Assembly (NCBI GenBank): GCA_964017145.1
Contig: OZ024848.1
Coordinates: forward strand, 3,651,327-3,715,326
Reading direction: 5' to 3'
DNA length: 64,000 nt
From: Agrocybe praecox
Lineage: Eukaryota > Basidiomycota > Agaricomycetes > Agaricales > Agrocybaceae
The notes below the pieces were generated by a model. It was not told the DNA's origin and ran no database searches. It saw only the letters and a list, made by a program, of their open reading frames with translations. Positions 44,470 through 56,122 of this stretch are shown piece by piece. The position numbers and the translations under genes were made by a program. Each line of letters begins with the position of its first letter. Position 1 is the stretch's first letter.

Positions 44470-46270
44470 ACCAGCACATCCACACACACCCTCCTCCGCT
44501 CAAGTTACACCCTCACGAAGAATAAACTGCTGCTCCTCGCGCACGCTCAGGATGGTATTAGCATCGGCGGTGCTTCTCCTAGACTTGGCAACCCTAGCCC
44601 TAACGCTGGGCGCGTGAGGAAGGACTCCGACCCTGTCCAATGGAACGGGAACGGGAACGTGCGTTGGCGTGGGCGGGTTGAGCGCTACGAGGCCTTTCTC
44701 TGTTCCCATTCTCGTCGTCGCGAATCGGAATCGCGTGCGTGGGCAGTAGCAGGAGAGGGAAGGGGAGAGGGGGAGGATGCAAACGTCAATGCCTTTGTCC
44801 GCTGCTGCTGCTCAGCATGTCTTTCTTCTATAGCCATAGACTGTTGTTGTCCTCCCAGTGGCGCAGGCGCAGATCCAGGTCCAGGTTCAAATGCAGATGA
44901 AGATGGAGACTCCGCCTCGGATCTTTCCTCAGTCTCAGTCTCAAGAACCCCAACACAAACACATGCACTCCTCCGCACAACGCAGTCACACTCACCCCCT
45001 CAAATTGTTGCTCCTTGCGCATGCTCAGGCTGGTATCAGCATCGGTGGTGCTTCCCCCAGCCTCAGTAACGCTGCTGACGCACCGAGGCGCGTGTGGAAG
45101 GACTTGGGCCTTGTCCAACGAAATAGGAATGGGAATGGGAACGTGGGAGTGGGCAGGTTGAGCGCTATGAGACCGGACCTATCCCTGTTCCCGTCATCGC
45201 GAATTGGAATAACCCCGACGCCTTCGATGCCTTTATCAGCCGCGCAGCACGTTCCTGCTCCATCGACTGTTGTTGGTATTACCCCAGAGGCGCAGGCGCA
45301 GGTCCAGGTCCAAGTTCAAATGCAAATGACGCAAATGCAGATGGTGCAGACCCAGCCTCTGATTAATGATTCCTCGGTCTCGAGAACTCCAGCTCCAGCT
45401 CCTCTACGATCGACTCTCTTCTCCTCGGCGTTGGCGTTGGCATCAGCGTTGGGAAGCAAAAGTAGGCGGAATTCCAAACCCAAGACTCCCCACTGTACTC
45501 CCTCCCACAGCCTCCTTATTCCGTCGTCGTTTCTCCTCCTTCTCCTCCCCCTTCATATCACAATCCGAATCTGAATCCTTCTTCATCTCCTCTCGCTATG
45601 TCGCACATAAATGACAACGACAGCGACGCCCTCGTCCTAGCCGAGAAGAAGAAGAAGAAATCTCCGACCCCCATACCTGTCCCTGTCCCTGTCGACGAAA
45701 ATATCGTCATTGTCGTTCCAAAACCTATCAGAAGCGGCAGTGTACTCATTTCCGCGCCTGTACCTGCCGTCATCGTGTCGTCATCGTCATTGTCGCACTC
45801 TCCCTTTCCCTCTCACCATGCTCAGCAGTTGTCCCAGTCCCAGTCCCAGTCCCAGCAGCAACAGCGGCGGATGCGGCGTGTCTATCCGTGCTTTTCCTCG
45901 TTCACCAGCACCAGCACATCCACACATGTCCTCCTCCACTCAAGTCACCTCCTTGCGAAGAACAAATCGCTGCTCCTCGCGCATGGTCAATCTGGTATCA
46001 CCGTTCCTAGCACCAATGCCAATGTTGAGAGGCGTGTGAGGAAGGGCTCGGGCTCTGTCCAATGGAACGTGGGCCGGATGAGCGCTACACGTACGCGACC
46101 TATCGCCATTTCCGTCATCGCGAATTGGAGGGAGAGGATGACGCAGGAGAGGGAGAGGATGTCGACGCCTTCCGCTCAACACGTCTTGCCTCCATTGCCA
46201 TAGCCATTAACTGTTGTTGTCCCAGGGGCGCAGGCGCATACGCAGGTCCAAGTGCAGATACCAAATACCA
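44470..46270 (+). pseudogene. Low-complexity Ser/Pro/Gln-rich repeat family, copy C
   Basis: Modules alpha (44470-44910), alpha (45000-45340), beta (45400-45860) and alpha (45900-46270). The second alpha plus beta is in a single open frame from about 44858 to 45574 (GAQAQVQVQ-type text, then LLFSSALALASALGSKSRR). The longest beta frame, from 45598, reads LVLAEKKKKKSPTP and VVPKPIRSGSVLIS. Other modules are out of frame. It starts directly after the retrotransposon and the 190 bp of restored spacer. Confidence 0.4.
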
Positions 46271-48616
46271 AATCTCTGGATCACCACCAACATCTGCGTA
46301 TGTTTGCCATACGAAATTGATGATATGGATAATCTGAATTTTTCTAGTTGAAAGCACCGCCATCTTCCAGGGTTTTGTTGACCTCGACCCACCCACCCAC
46401 ACCTATCTGTACGTTGGGTTTTGGCCAGTCAACGTGCCCGCCACGATACACCTGTACCTCCACATACGCTATGTATTACGCGATCCTTATCCATACCTCC
46501 TGGAGAACAGAAGAATTACCACCGAAAACGAAAACAGAAATAAAATGATGCAAGGCAGCCTCAAAGTAGACTTCGACTTCGACCTGTTTGCGGTTGTTCC
46601 TGTCCCTGTCCCTTCTCCATCATCCTCATCCTCATCCTCTCTTATTCCTTCCTCCAGCCCCTCCTCCTCGCCCGCACCGAAAATACACCCACAAAATGCT
46701 CAACCCAAAGAACGAGCAGCAGCAGCAGCAGGAAACGCACGCACGCTATGCCCTCTTCCCTCTTCTCGTCCTATGCGTACGTATACCCCTAGGCTCAGGC
46801 GCAGGTACAGGAACAAGTCCTACCACCGTTCCTGTCACTAATGTCGATTATCATGCTGGGTTGGAATATTGAGTTGAACATTGACGTTGAGCGGTGTTTC
46901 GTTTCTTTTCTTCTTTTCTTCATTCGGGAGGATCCGATGTGAGTGCCCCTTCTTTGCCCATGACTTTGTCTGATATGATATGACGATGATAGGTTCCATC
47001 CGACGATTGTTTTACCTATTACGACGGCCGACCCTTTCACAATGCGGACCAGAACTCGAAGTCTTCCCCACTTCTTAAAATTCTATCATCGCCTGCACTA
47101 GCACCAGCACTCTAATCTCGTATGACACCTCTCGTCCTCCACCTTGATCGGTGTTCGATGGACGATACGAGTTATTGCACACAGTCTAGTCCAGTTTGGC
47201 ACTTCCGCATGTACATTGTCCTTTCGGCTTACTGGGAGTGCACGCACACACATATGCTGCTTCTTGCCGCTGATCTTGCTGTTGCCTACGACCTACAAAC
47301 CTAAACCCATTTATAACGATCAGGAATCGAAATCGATCCATCTTTATGACATACCACCGCATATATGCGGTCTTTGGTCCAAACAACCCTTCATGAATTC
47401 AATCAATCATCGTTAACATTCGTTAGTCAGTCAGTTTATCTTGATGCCCTGGGCTTGGGCTTGGAGTGGCTGGTAGTCGTATATGATTACGACTACTGAC
47501 TATCCACATCTATATCTATATCTATGATACTTATCTACCCCAACCTCTATCTCCTACGTCCTACGTATGTATGTATGTACGTGCTAGGTCTGTACATACG
47601 TTGATGCGCATGCATGCAATATACCGACGATTGATTTAACTGATTGGTTTATTGGCTTGGTTTTTTTTTCGTTTTCTTGGTGTGTTTTTGTTTTTTGTTT
47701 GTCGGAGGTGAGGGCGGAGTGATGTGCCAAGCTGCCGGAAGACGATTTTGGTTTTATTTGGTTTACTTACTCGTACATGGTACGATGACGCTCGACATAT
47801 GTACACAGTCCCTCGCAGTAAAATACGCACTCTTCCCTTCCACGCATTCATATTGTACGAGTGGGATGACACTTCGGCCCAGCAAGTCTTTATTAATATT
47901 CCTCAACGATTACGAGGATCCATAACTTTCTTTAAACCCATTGTACCGCGAGCTTCCAGAACCAAGCCTCAGGCTCGTCGATCCCTCTCGAGTCTCTATA
48001 GACCTACTAGAGCGTTCCCTCCATTCTCATTCCCATTCCCAAATTGCAAGAGACAATGTGGCAAAACAAGCCCTCAAATAACGCTATAGTAGAAGGTCAA
48101 CGAGAAAGATTTTTGAACTTTGTGGGATTTTCAAGCCAGGTCCAGTTAGCCAGGTGAGGGAAAGTCTGGGGAAGCTTCCTTGAGGTTATATATGTGTGAG
48201 ACGGATAGAGGAGGTCCTCAACTATTGCACTGTAATTATGGAGTTCGGGGCTGGTGCAAGCGTGAGCTTGATCTTGAAGCTTGCTGGTCACCCCGGACTT
48301 CATTATAGAAGACCTCAATTGCTTTTATTATTTTTTGGCTTTGACGTGTTGGCGCGGAAATTTTGAAGGCGTTGTGGCAAAATCTATTGATAGATTTAAA
48401 GACAGAAACATGTATTAAATTAGAGTACCAAAAGTTGAGGATATCTCGCAAAATATATATGAAGAGATGTCGACATTGCTGCTATTAAATGTGCAAAAAT
48501 GTTTGATTGCAACGTAAGGACTGTGGACGACGCAGAGGCAAGAAAGGTGCTATGGGTAATACCAAATTTGAGAAAAAGGGGTTATAGCTAAGCGTATATC
48601 TTGTACCGTATATATT
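46271..48616. other. Tail of unit C and 3' flank of membrane gene D
   Basis: Matches tails of A, B and D in blocks: the ACGTTGGGTTTTGGCCAG stretch shared with 27860, ATTGAGTTGAACATTGACG near 46870 shared with 9130, GTATGTATGTATG near 47570 and the 47885-48370 block shared with 28290-28870. Only broken frames. Confidence 0.55.
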
Positions 48617-49912
48617 TTAGACTTCTTCAGTAGGACTTCGGATGTTTGTGGCATCAAGAGGTACTTCTTGAATCTCAGAGCTGTTGCGATTTTGAGCGGC
48701 GACTGCAAATGCACCAAGGATCTCATCACTTGGTTCTATGATCATATTGGTTGAATATTCCTCCGAGTCGCTTGAATTCTTGTTTCTCAATTCGAGACGG
48801 ACAACCATGAGGGTCGGTGCAAACACCTATCAGATTGATTCAGGGTGATCAGAAAGCCGTTGCAAGGTGGTGCATAATCCACTTACAGTTGTGATGGACA
48901 CGACTCCATTGATATATCCGCCTGCATTGATGAGAGATGCTTCAGACACCAAAACTATTGAGCTACTATCGACGAACAAAGTAATTGCATTCATCAATGT
49001 TGAGCAGGAATATAAGGCCGAGGACTCTATCGTGATTTCAACAATTTTCCTGAAATTTCTTTGAGCCTGGTGATTCATGGTTGTTGAGGAATAGATTTCC
49101 ATGCCAATTGCAAGTGACACAATTATACTTGTTGCAGCTGTCACACACTGGCTAGTCGCATACACAATGTTGTGCTGCTGCCCAAATTGATCTGTCTGAT
49201 AGTGCAGTGGGCCTAGGTAATACAGAAAGTCCATAATAATAACTGCAATCATCATCACTGTAAAACTATATCAATGTATAATTTGAACTCCACAGTAACA
49301 CTGGAATTACCGATTTCAACAATATAAATACCCAGAAATGCCAGTGTGATATATTTCCGTCCATGAAAAAGTTTCCAGGAACGCCATATCTAAAATTCTT
49401 GTCAGCAAGATGAAGTAATACAGCTCGTACAATATTTACCAGCAAACCATCCGCAAGAACCTGACCTAATCCTTGTAATATTGTGTTTGTGATATCTACG
49501 GCGGGGGAAGCCGAGCTAATCACACTTGAATAAAAGATATCATATCTAGTGTTGGCCCCTCCTCCCGCAAAGCAAGTAGCTGCATAAATCCATTGAATGA
49601 TCAGAATTCCAAGAGTGCAACCAAACAGTCCTGCAAGAACGCTAGTGACCACTCGTTGGCCAGGCTGGGACCTGCGTGCTGTAGATTGATTAGGATTTCA
49701 TGCCTTCCTCATACAGCATGCCCCTACAATAAATTCGAAGGGTTATCAAATAAAATCCAATATATGCTCCTATGTATATTTCAGCCACGTTACGTTCCAT
49801 AAAGGAGGTACTTACCTCCAAGAAATTGAAACATCAATGATGAATTTAAGTTACCGCTAATAACTGATTTTTGAAATGATATAGGGAAAGTGCCATCGTC
49901 CTGGGAAGACAT
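48617..49912 (-). CDS. Seven-transmembrane protein, copy D (intact)
   Basis: Six exons: 49816-49912, 49715-49769, 49440-49671, 49311-49389, 48887-49257 and 48617-48826. They total 348 codons (347 aa) with consistent phases. Exons 1-5 have the same lengths as copy C; exon 6 is slightly longer (NSSDSEEYSTNM insertion relative to A). Hydrophobic segments correspond one to one with copy A, including VLAGLFGCTLGILIIQWIYA and GQVLADGLL. Stop TAA at 48617-48619. Together with copies A and C this gives three readable paralogues, which suggests selection on the membrane gene while the neighbouring low-complexity frames decayed. Role unknown. Confidence 0.8.
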
Positions 49913-51050
49913 AGTGGGATGTGGTTCTATAATAACCTAAGTCACGTAGTCGTTGCCTTTAAGTACTACTACGAGCGTCTATTCTGAGGACGTAAATTAA
50001 GTTCCCAGGATCTTCTAGGCATCCATCTCAGATGGTTAATGCCCGGCACCATCTTATCCTTAAGAGACATCAGCAGATGTATTCAGGCGCACATTGATCT
50101 GAGATCACTTCTCAACTCAAATGCCGAACAGTTCACTAGTATACATTGTTATGTTCTATTGTAGTTGCTAACATCTTTAACCTATATTGAGCTATCATAT
50201 CGAGGCCGGCCAGAACTCGAAGCCTCGATGAACAGACTAAGTTTGATCTTGACCTAGACCTTGAGGAATGACGCAGGAGTTTCCTATGCCTCTTCAGTCA
50301 ACAAATAGATCCCCACACACACCCCAATTCGCAAGCAAATACATCTCACTGAGGAAGCGCGAGATCCCCAAGGTCGTGAATGATCAATGGACGTTTTCAG
50401 CCGCTCTGATAGTCAATTATTTCCGCAGGGCACTCACTAACTTGAAACAAGCACAACACATCTGAAGGGGTGGAGGCGATATATACGTTCCTCAAACCTG
50501 ATGTCTGAAGAGGTGATCAGGTTTGTCTGTGTCCATGTCCGTGCTATACCGGGGATCCCGTATTAGCCAGTGCGTTTAAAAAAGCTGTACTGGGGGTCTC
50601 GGTGCATGCAGACAGCGAGATTTTTCTCGAGGTGAGGTCGATACGAGGCTCCTTGCAGGAAAGTTACATGAGAATTCAAAGTGGAATGTTTGAAATTGAG
50701 GCGAGATGGCAAAGTAAGTTAGCGTCTCATCGAAGTCGAACTCGGTTGTACGGTCGCCTTTACTAGGAGGAAATGGGGATTTAGCCAGGATATTCACCGC
50801 GACGTGTGCTTGCGTGCCATGCCAGTACCACTGTGCGTTTGTCTTATCTTCGGTAGGAGGCGATTTGAATTTCCTCGAATTCGGCGAGCGCCGACCAAGC
50901 GCCGAGAGTGTTCAAAGTTCTCTGTGACAATCTGTGACCAGTGACTCCACACATCAGACGTTTTGAACGAAACCTAGGCCATTACTCGTCATCGTACAAA
51001 TCCACCAACCCATGAAGCAGCACCAGCACCAACACATTCACATTCACCCT
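49913..51050. other. Conserved spacer of unit D
   Basis: Shorter than in units A-C because about 200 bp around 49990 are missing relative to 12480-12680. The RKREIPKVVNDQWTF stretch (50350-50400) and the Cys-Pro fragment (50460-50640) are present but broken by stops. Confidence 0.6.
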
Positions 51051-52575
51051 CCTCCGCTCAAGTTACACCCTCACGAAGAATAAATTGCTGCCCCTCGCGC
51101 AGGCTCGAGTTGGTATCAGCATCGGCGGTGCTTCTCCTAGACTTGGCAACCCTAGCCCTAACGCTGGGCGCGTGAGGAAGGACTCCGACTCTGTCCAATG
51201 GAACGGGAACGGGAACGTGCGTTGGCGTGGGCGGGTTGAGCGCTACGAGGCCTTTCGCTATTCCTATTTTCGTCGTCGCGAATCGGGATGGTGTGCGTGG
51301 ACAGTAGCAGGAGAGGGAAGGGGAGAGGGAGAGGATGCCAACGCCAACGCTTTTGTCCGCTGCTGCCGCTCAGCACATCTTTCTTGCATCTCCATAGACT
51401 GTTGTTGTCCTCCCAGTGGCGCAGGTGCAGATCCAGGTCCAGGTTCAAATTTCAAATGCAGATGCAGATGCAGACTCGGCCTCGGATCGTTCCTCAGTTT
51501 CAGTCTCAAGAACCCCGACATAAACGTTTAAACTCACGCGCTCCTCCGCTCAACGCACAGTCACATTCACTCCCTCGCAAAGAATAAATCGTTGCTGCTC
51601 GCGCATGCTCAGGCTGGTATCAGCATCGGTGGTGCTTCACCTAGCCTTAGTAACGCTTCTGACGCACCGAGGCGCGTGTGGAAGGACTTGGGCTCTGTAC
51701 AATGGAATAGGAATGGGAACGGGAACTTGGGCGTGGGCGGGTTGAGCGCGGACCTATCCTGGTTCCCGTCGTCGCGGATTGGAATAACCCCGACATGATG
51801 CCTTTATTAGCCGCTCAGCACGTTCCTGCTCCATCAACCGTTGTTGTTACCCCAGAGGCGCAGGCGCAGGTCCAGTCCCAAGTTCAGATGCAAATGATGC
51901 AAATGCAGATGGTGCAGTCTCCGCCTCTGATTAATGATTCCTCAGTCTTCAGAACTCCACCTCTAGCTCCTTACAGGTACGGATGCGGACAAGGGCGCGG
52001 ACGCGGATACCAAGTCTCTGGATAGCCAACACCGACATCAACGAGACGCAGATTACGATACGACCTTCCTCAACATGATCGACTCTCTGCTCCTCGGCGT
52101 TGGCGTTGGCGTCAGCGTTGGGAAGCAAAAGCAGGCGGAATCCCAAACCCAAGACTCCCCACCGTACTCCCCACCGCCTCCTTATTCCGCCGCCGTTTCT
52201 CCTCCAAACTCTCCTTCTGCCCCTTCTCATCCCAATCCGAATTCGGATTCTTCTTCGTCTCCTCTCGCTACGCCGCACAGAAATAACAACGACAGAGACG
52301 ACCTCGTCCTAGCCGAGAAGAATAAATCTCTGACCCCCATACCCGTCCCGGTGCCCGTCGACGAAAAATTCGTGATCGTCGTTCCAAAACCTATCAGAAG
52401 CGGCAGTGCACTCATTTCCGTGCCTGTACCTGCCGTCGTCGCGTCTCGTCGTCGGACTCTCCCTCTCCCTTCTCACCATGCTCAGCAGTCGTCCCCGTCC
52501 CACTCCCCGTCCCAGCACCAGTCCCACTTCCCATCCCAGTCGCAACAGTCACAGCAGCAGCAGTCCCAGTCCCGG
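51050..52575 (+). pseudogene. Low-complexity Ser/Pro/Gln-rich repeat family, copy D
   Basis: Modules alpha (51050-51460), alpha (51580-51920) and beta (52080-52575). Beta is open for about 167 codons (LLLGVGVGVSVGKQKQ, LATPHRNNNDRDDLVLAEK, VVPKPIRSGSALISVPVP, ending SQQQQSQSR). The two alpha modules are in other frames. Gamma is missing. Function unknown. Confidence 0.4.
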
Positions 52576-54420
52576 TAGCAGCGTATCTATGCTTGCTTTT
52601 CCTCGTTCTCTTCTTTCGCTTTCTTCTTTCCTCTTAAACAAAACCTATGCACATACACGCACACGCACACCTACACACATACTGTCTTTGTACTACCACG
52701 TCTCATTTTGCGTCCTCTCCTCCACGCTCTTCCTTGGGTTATTCTTGAATGAAGGGTTCGAGTCGAGTCGAGTGGTTGGATCGATGGGCTTCTCACCATC
52801 ACCACCCGCACCAGCACCCGCACCCGCACCATCGCCGCGTCATCCAATCCGTCATTACCATTACTATCACGACCTACTTACGCTACACCCCCACGGTCTC
52901 GAGTCTCAACGACACCCCACTGCCCACACGCGCGTGCCTTTTAGCTTGACGCATCTATTCACGACCTCACCGGTGTATCCCACACCACCATGGGCCCCTC
53001 TGCATATGTATGCATGACAGTAGCGCACACAGTCCAGTCCTACTGAGCAGTGAGAGCGCACCCACGCAGGGGGTGCATGCATTCCATGCTGCTTCGTGCT
53101 GTTCTTGCTACTCCTGTTGTTGCCTACGACCTACAACCCCAAACCCATTCTAACGATCAGGAATCGACATCGATCCGTTTTTATCACACTACCGCATATA
53201 TGCGGTCTTTTCGCCCAAACCACCCTTCTAAATTAATCATTCGTTAGCATTCGTTAGTCAGTCAGTTTCTCTTGACGCCCTGGGGCTTGGGCTTGGAGTG
53301 GCTGGTAGTAGTACTAGGATATGATTATGATTACGATTACTGGCTATCTATATCTATATGATTATCCACCCCCAGCTCTGTCCTCCGTATCTGTACGTAC
53401 GTTTATGCACATGCAATATATCGTTGATTTATTTATTTATTGGCCCGGTGTGTGTGTATGTGTGTGTGTGTTTTCGTTTTTGTCACCGCCGAAAGCAACC
53501 CGGCCGCTCGAAAAGAAAACAGAAACAAACTCAGGCAAGAAAGTTTAAGTACTTATTACATACATGGACATTGAACCTACTTACTTCTCGCAGCACGTAC
53601 TTAGGACAGAATTTGCTTACTTATATATATATTTGATCGTAGCATGATGACCGGGCACAGCATAGCATAGTATTGACGCTGACGTTAACGCAGTTCTCGT
53701 TCGTTCGAGGCGACAGTACTGTTCTTCATGGACGACTCGAGCTTCTTCCAGTCGGTTTCGGTTAGTTAGCACTGTCAGTCACGGTCGGTAGATCTGCTTG
53801 AAGGGCTTGCGTTCATTGGACGTAATGCTGGCACTCACGTATTCAATAGACGAGTGGGACTCGGGGTGACGGTCAGGTCTTTATCAATTCTTCGACGCGT
53901 GATGAATGATTTCTTGAACACCCAACGCGAGCTTCGAAAACCTCGTACGCTGAGCCCTCTCTATTATACTTTTTGACAGTTCGACGAGTGGAGCCGTCCC
54001 CCCATTCCCAATTTGAGTTTGAGACCACCGACGCAGCGGGAAAACAAGACGGTCAAATAACGCAGGTCAACGAGAAATTCGACGTACGTACGTGGGATAT
54101 CAAGTTGCAGGCCAGGTCCAGTAAAAATTATGTGCGGGAGGAGCTCAGAGAGAGCTAGATTACTAGTGCCAAGGTGCATGTGAGGCTGGACGTTGGTTGT
54201 ATAGGGCAGTCTGGGGAAGTTTTCTTGAGGTTTTATATGTGAATATGTGTGAGACGGACTCGAAGGTCCTCGACTATCGCGCTGTAATTGAGAAGTTCAG
54301 GTACGGATTATGCATGTATGCATGCGTGAGCTTGATCTTGAAGCTTGCAGGTCACCCCGGACCCCATTATTGCACCGACGTTGTGAATGTCCCGCCATGG
54401 ACACTATGAATCTGCGAGGC
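52576..54420. other. Tail of unit D, right end of the array
   Basis: Blocks match units 0 and A (for example 52740-52800 with 16560-16660, and 53630-53760 with 10450-10590). At 53970-54158 (+) the small frame with SQFEFETTDAAGKQDGQ and EKFDVRTWDIK matches 17757-17975. Array similarity ends near 54420. Confidence 0.5.
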
Positions 54421-55099
54421 CAATCGGCTGAGAACATCCATCCGTCCATGATCCATCCACCCATCCAAAGGTACCTGTGTTTTATGCAAAGGCTCTAATG
54501 AGCGTGATCATTGTCGATGGGTTTATCCATGTATGTTTGTACAATATGCCCCCGATGCAAAGATAGACTCCATCGTCGCTCGAGGAACGGGCAAGGCATG
54601 ACCAGAGGTTAACGTTTTAACACCAGGTGAACAGGGATTTGAGATGTAGGGCAGCGCGTAAGAGGTATCATAGATAGCAGGTGCTAAAGCATATATTTTG
54701 GAAGGAAATACAGGATTGGCAATTGGAAGAATTAACATGAACATTGAATTAGAATAAGCCAACCGACTCTAACGTCGAAGATTCAAACTCCGACTGTCAT
54801 GACGAGTTCTCGAATAATTAATACACCCTCTTGTGTATGCCTGTACGTATATGCACGGACATCTCACATGTCTCATCCGCATGGGCATAATGTCGCCCAC
54901 ATCTTGGAGATGAAAGTGAAAGGGAAACATCTAAAGTCGTTATAAGCGAAATTATTGGGGTCAGTACTGATTCTATTAGTGTATTGTTCCGCGGAGGCTC
55001 GTGACTGATGTTTTCCTCATCTCGGTTTGATCTTATTCTCGTACTACTGTCGAACAAGAAGGTGACTTCTATTAACTGTCCTCATGTTTATAAATCTCC
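54421..55099. other. Unique spacer, nothing recognised
   Basis: Between the array and the ice-binding-protein inverted duplication. No reading frame with family character on either strand. Confidence 0.5.
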
Positions 55100-56021
55100 G
55101 GGAAGCAGATGTGGGCGACGTAGACGAGTGTATGAATGTCATATTCGCTTAGTCCATCCCCAATAACTGTATGACTGTACAGAGTATCACACAAGATTTT
55201 TCTCAGGTTAATTAGCAATCGTTGCGTCATGGGTACTACCCCGTCATGAACATGTATTATTTTTAGAGTGCCAGAACAAACGGCTACGACCAACGACTAC
55301 AACATTCTTATAAGTAATTGCCAGGAAGCCATTAAGGCATAGCTTCAAGCTTCACCTGAAGTTTCTCCACTATACATACGGGGAAATACGACAGAAGGTC
55401 AGACAGGCATTCAAGGCTATACAAATTTCTCCGATAATTATGGAACAGGTAGACCGGTCTCCAAGAATAGATAGTACAAGCTACAACACTTTTTTTTTTG
55501 CCGCATTTCCACCGCTGCGCGAGGATTGGGCACGTCCACTGCACTGGGAGGTGTAGATTACCCAAGTCGTTCGTCTCGTATAAGGTTGATTGGTGGTTAG
55601 AACGGACTTATTCTGACAGCGTATCTATATCGGTCTTGTAACATACTTCACACATACGTCGTCTACTCGAAAGGAATGACATTTCAAAAATACGACTCAC
55701 TCTGACCATCGCCTAGCACTACAATGCATAGCAGAAACCTCTGCGGGTCAACGAACCGCATTCATTGGTCTCAAACAAAAGTCGAAACAACACAGTCGTC
55801 GCCGTTTCCCGCCAAATTATCTATTTTATATCTTCCCGACATACGTACATCAAAGTGGAGTTTCTTTCCAAAAGTAACGAAGTCTCTGTCAAAATTGATG
55901 CACGTTGTTGAGGTGGAGTATCAGAGTTCGAAGGTTCTTCTCCGCGGTCCTATGTATTTCTGATGTGCTTTGTTTGGTTTATTGCTGTCCAAATGTAGAT
56001 AGACATCCTTTGCTCTGTTCA

Positions 56022-56050
56022 TGACGTCGCCTTCCGCAAAGTATAAAAAG
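56022..56050 (+). promoter_or_regulatory. Core promoter of ice-binding gene 1: TGACGTC and TATA box
   Basis: TGACGTCG at 56022-56029 and TATAAAAAG at 56042-56050, about 75-100 bp before the ATG. The other gene copy has TGACGTA and TATAAAAG at the same relative places. TGACGTC is the binding site of CREB/ATF-type bZIP factors. Confidence 0.55.
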
Positions 56051-56122
56051 TGGTATACGAAGACTGATTCAGAGAAAACTTACAGCCTCACAAGCTTTTA
56101 TTCAAAATCTAGAACCATTCCA

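Larger units (their letters stand above)
5846..54420. repeat. Tandem segmental duplication array (one partial and four full units)
   Basis: Approximate units: 0 (5846-10900, lacks the membrane gene), A (10901-18300), B (18301-28870), C (28871-48420) and D (48421-54420). Each full unit repeats, in order: a 3' flank with GTGGACGACGC and CTATGGGTAATAC, the minus-strand membrane gene, a spacer with CCAACCGGTGCTATCAGC-like and CCGCTCTGATAGTCAATTAT-like blocks, the low-complexity plus-strand frames, and a tail with CTTTTAGCTTGA, GTATGTATGTA and CTTGAAGCTTGC blocks. Without inserted elements the units are about 6-7.4 kb. The copies differ by many substitutions and microsatellite changes, so the array is not recent. 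Confidence 0.85.
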
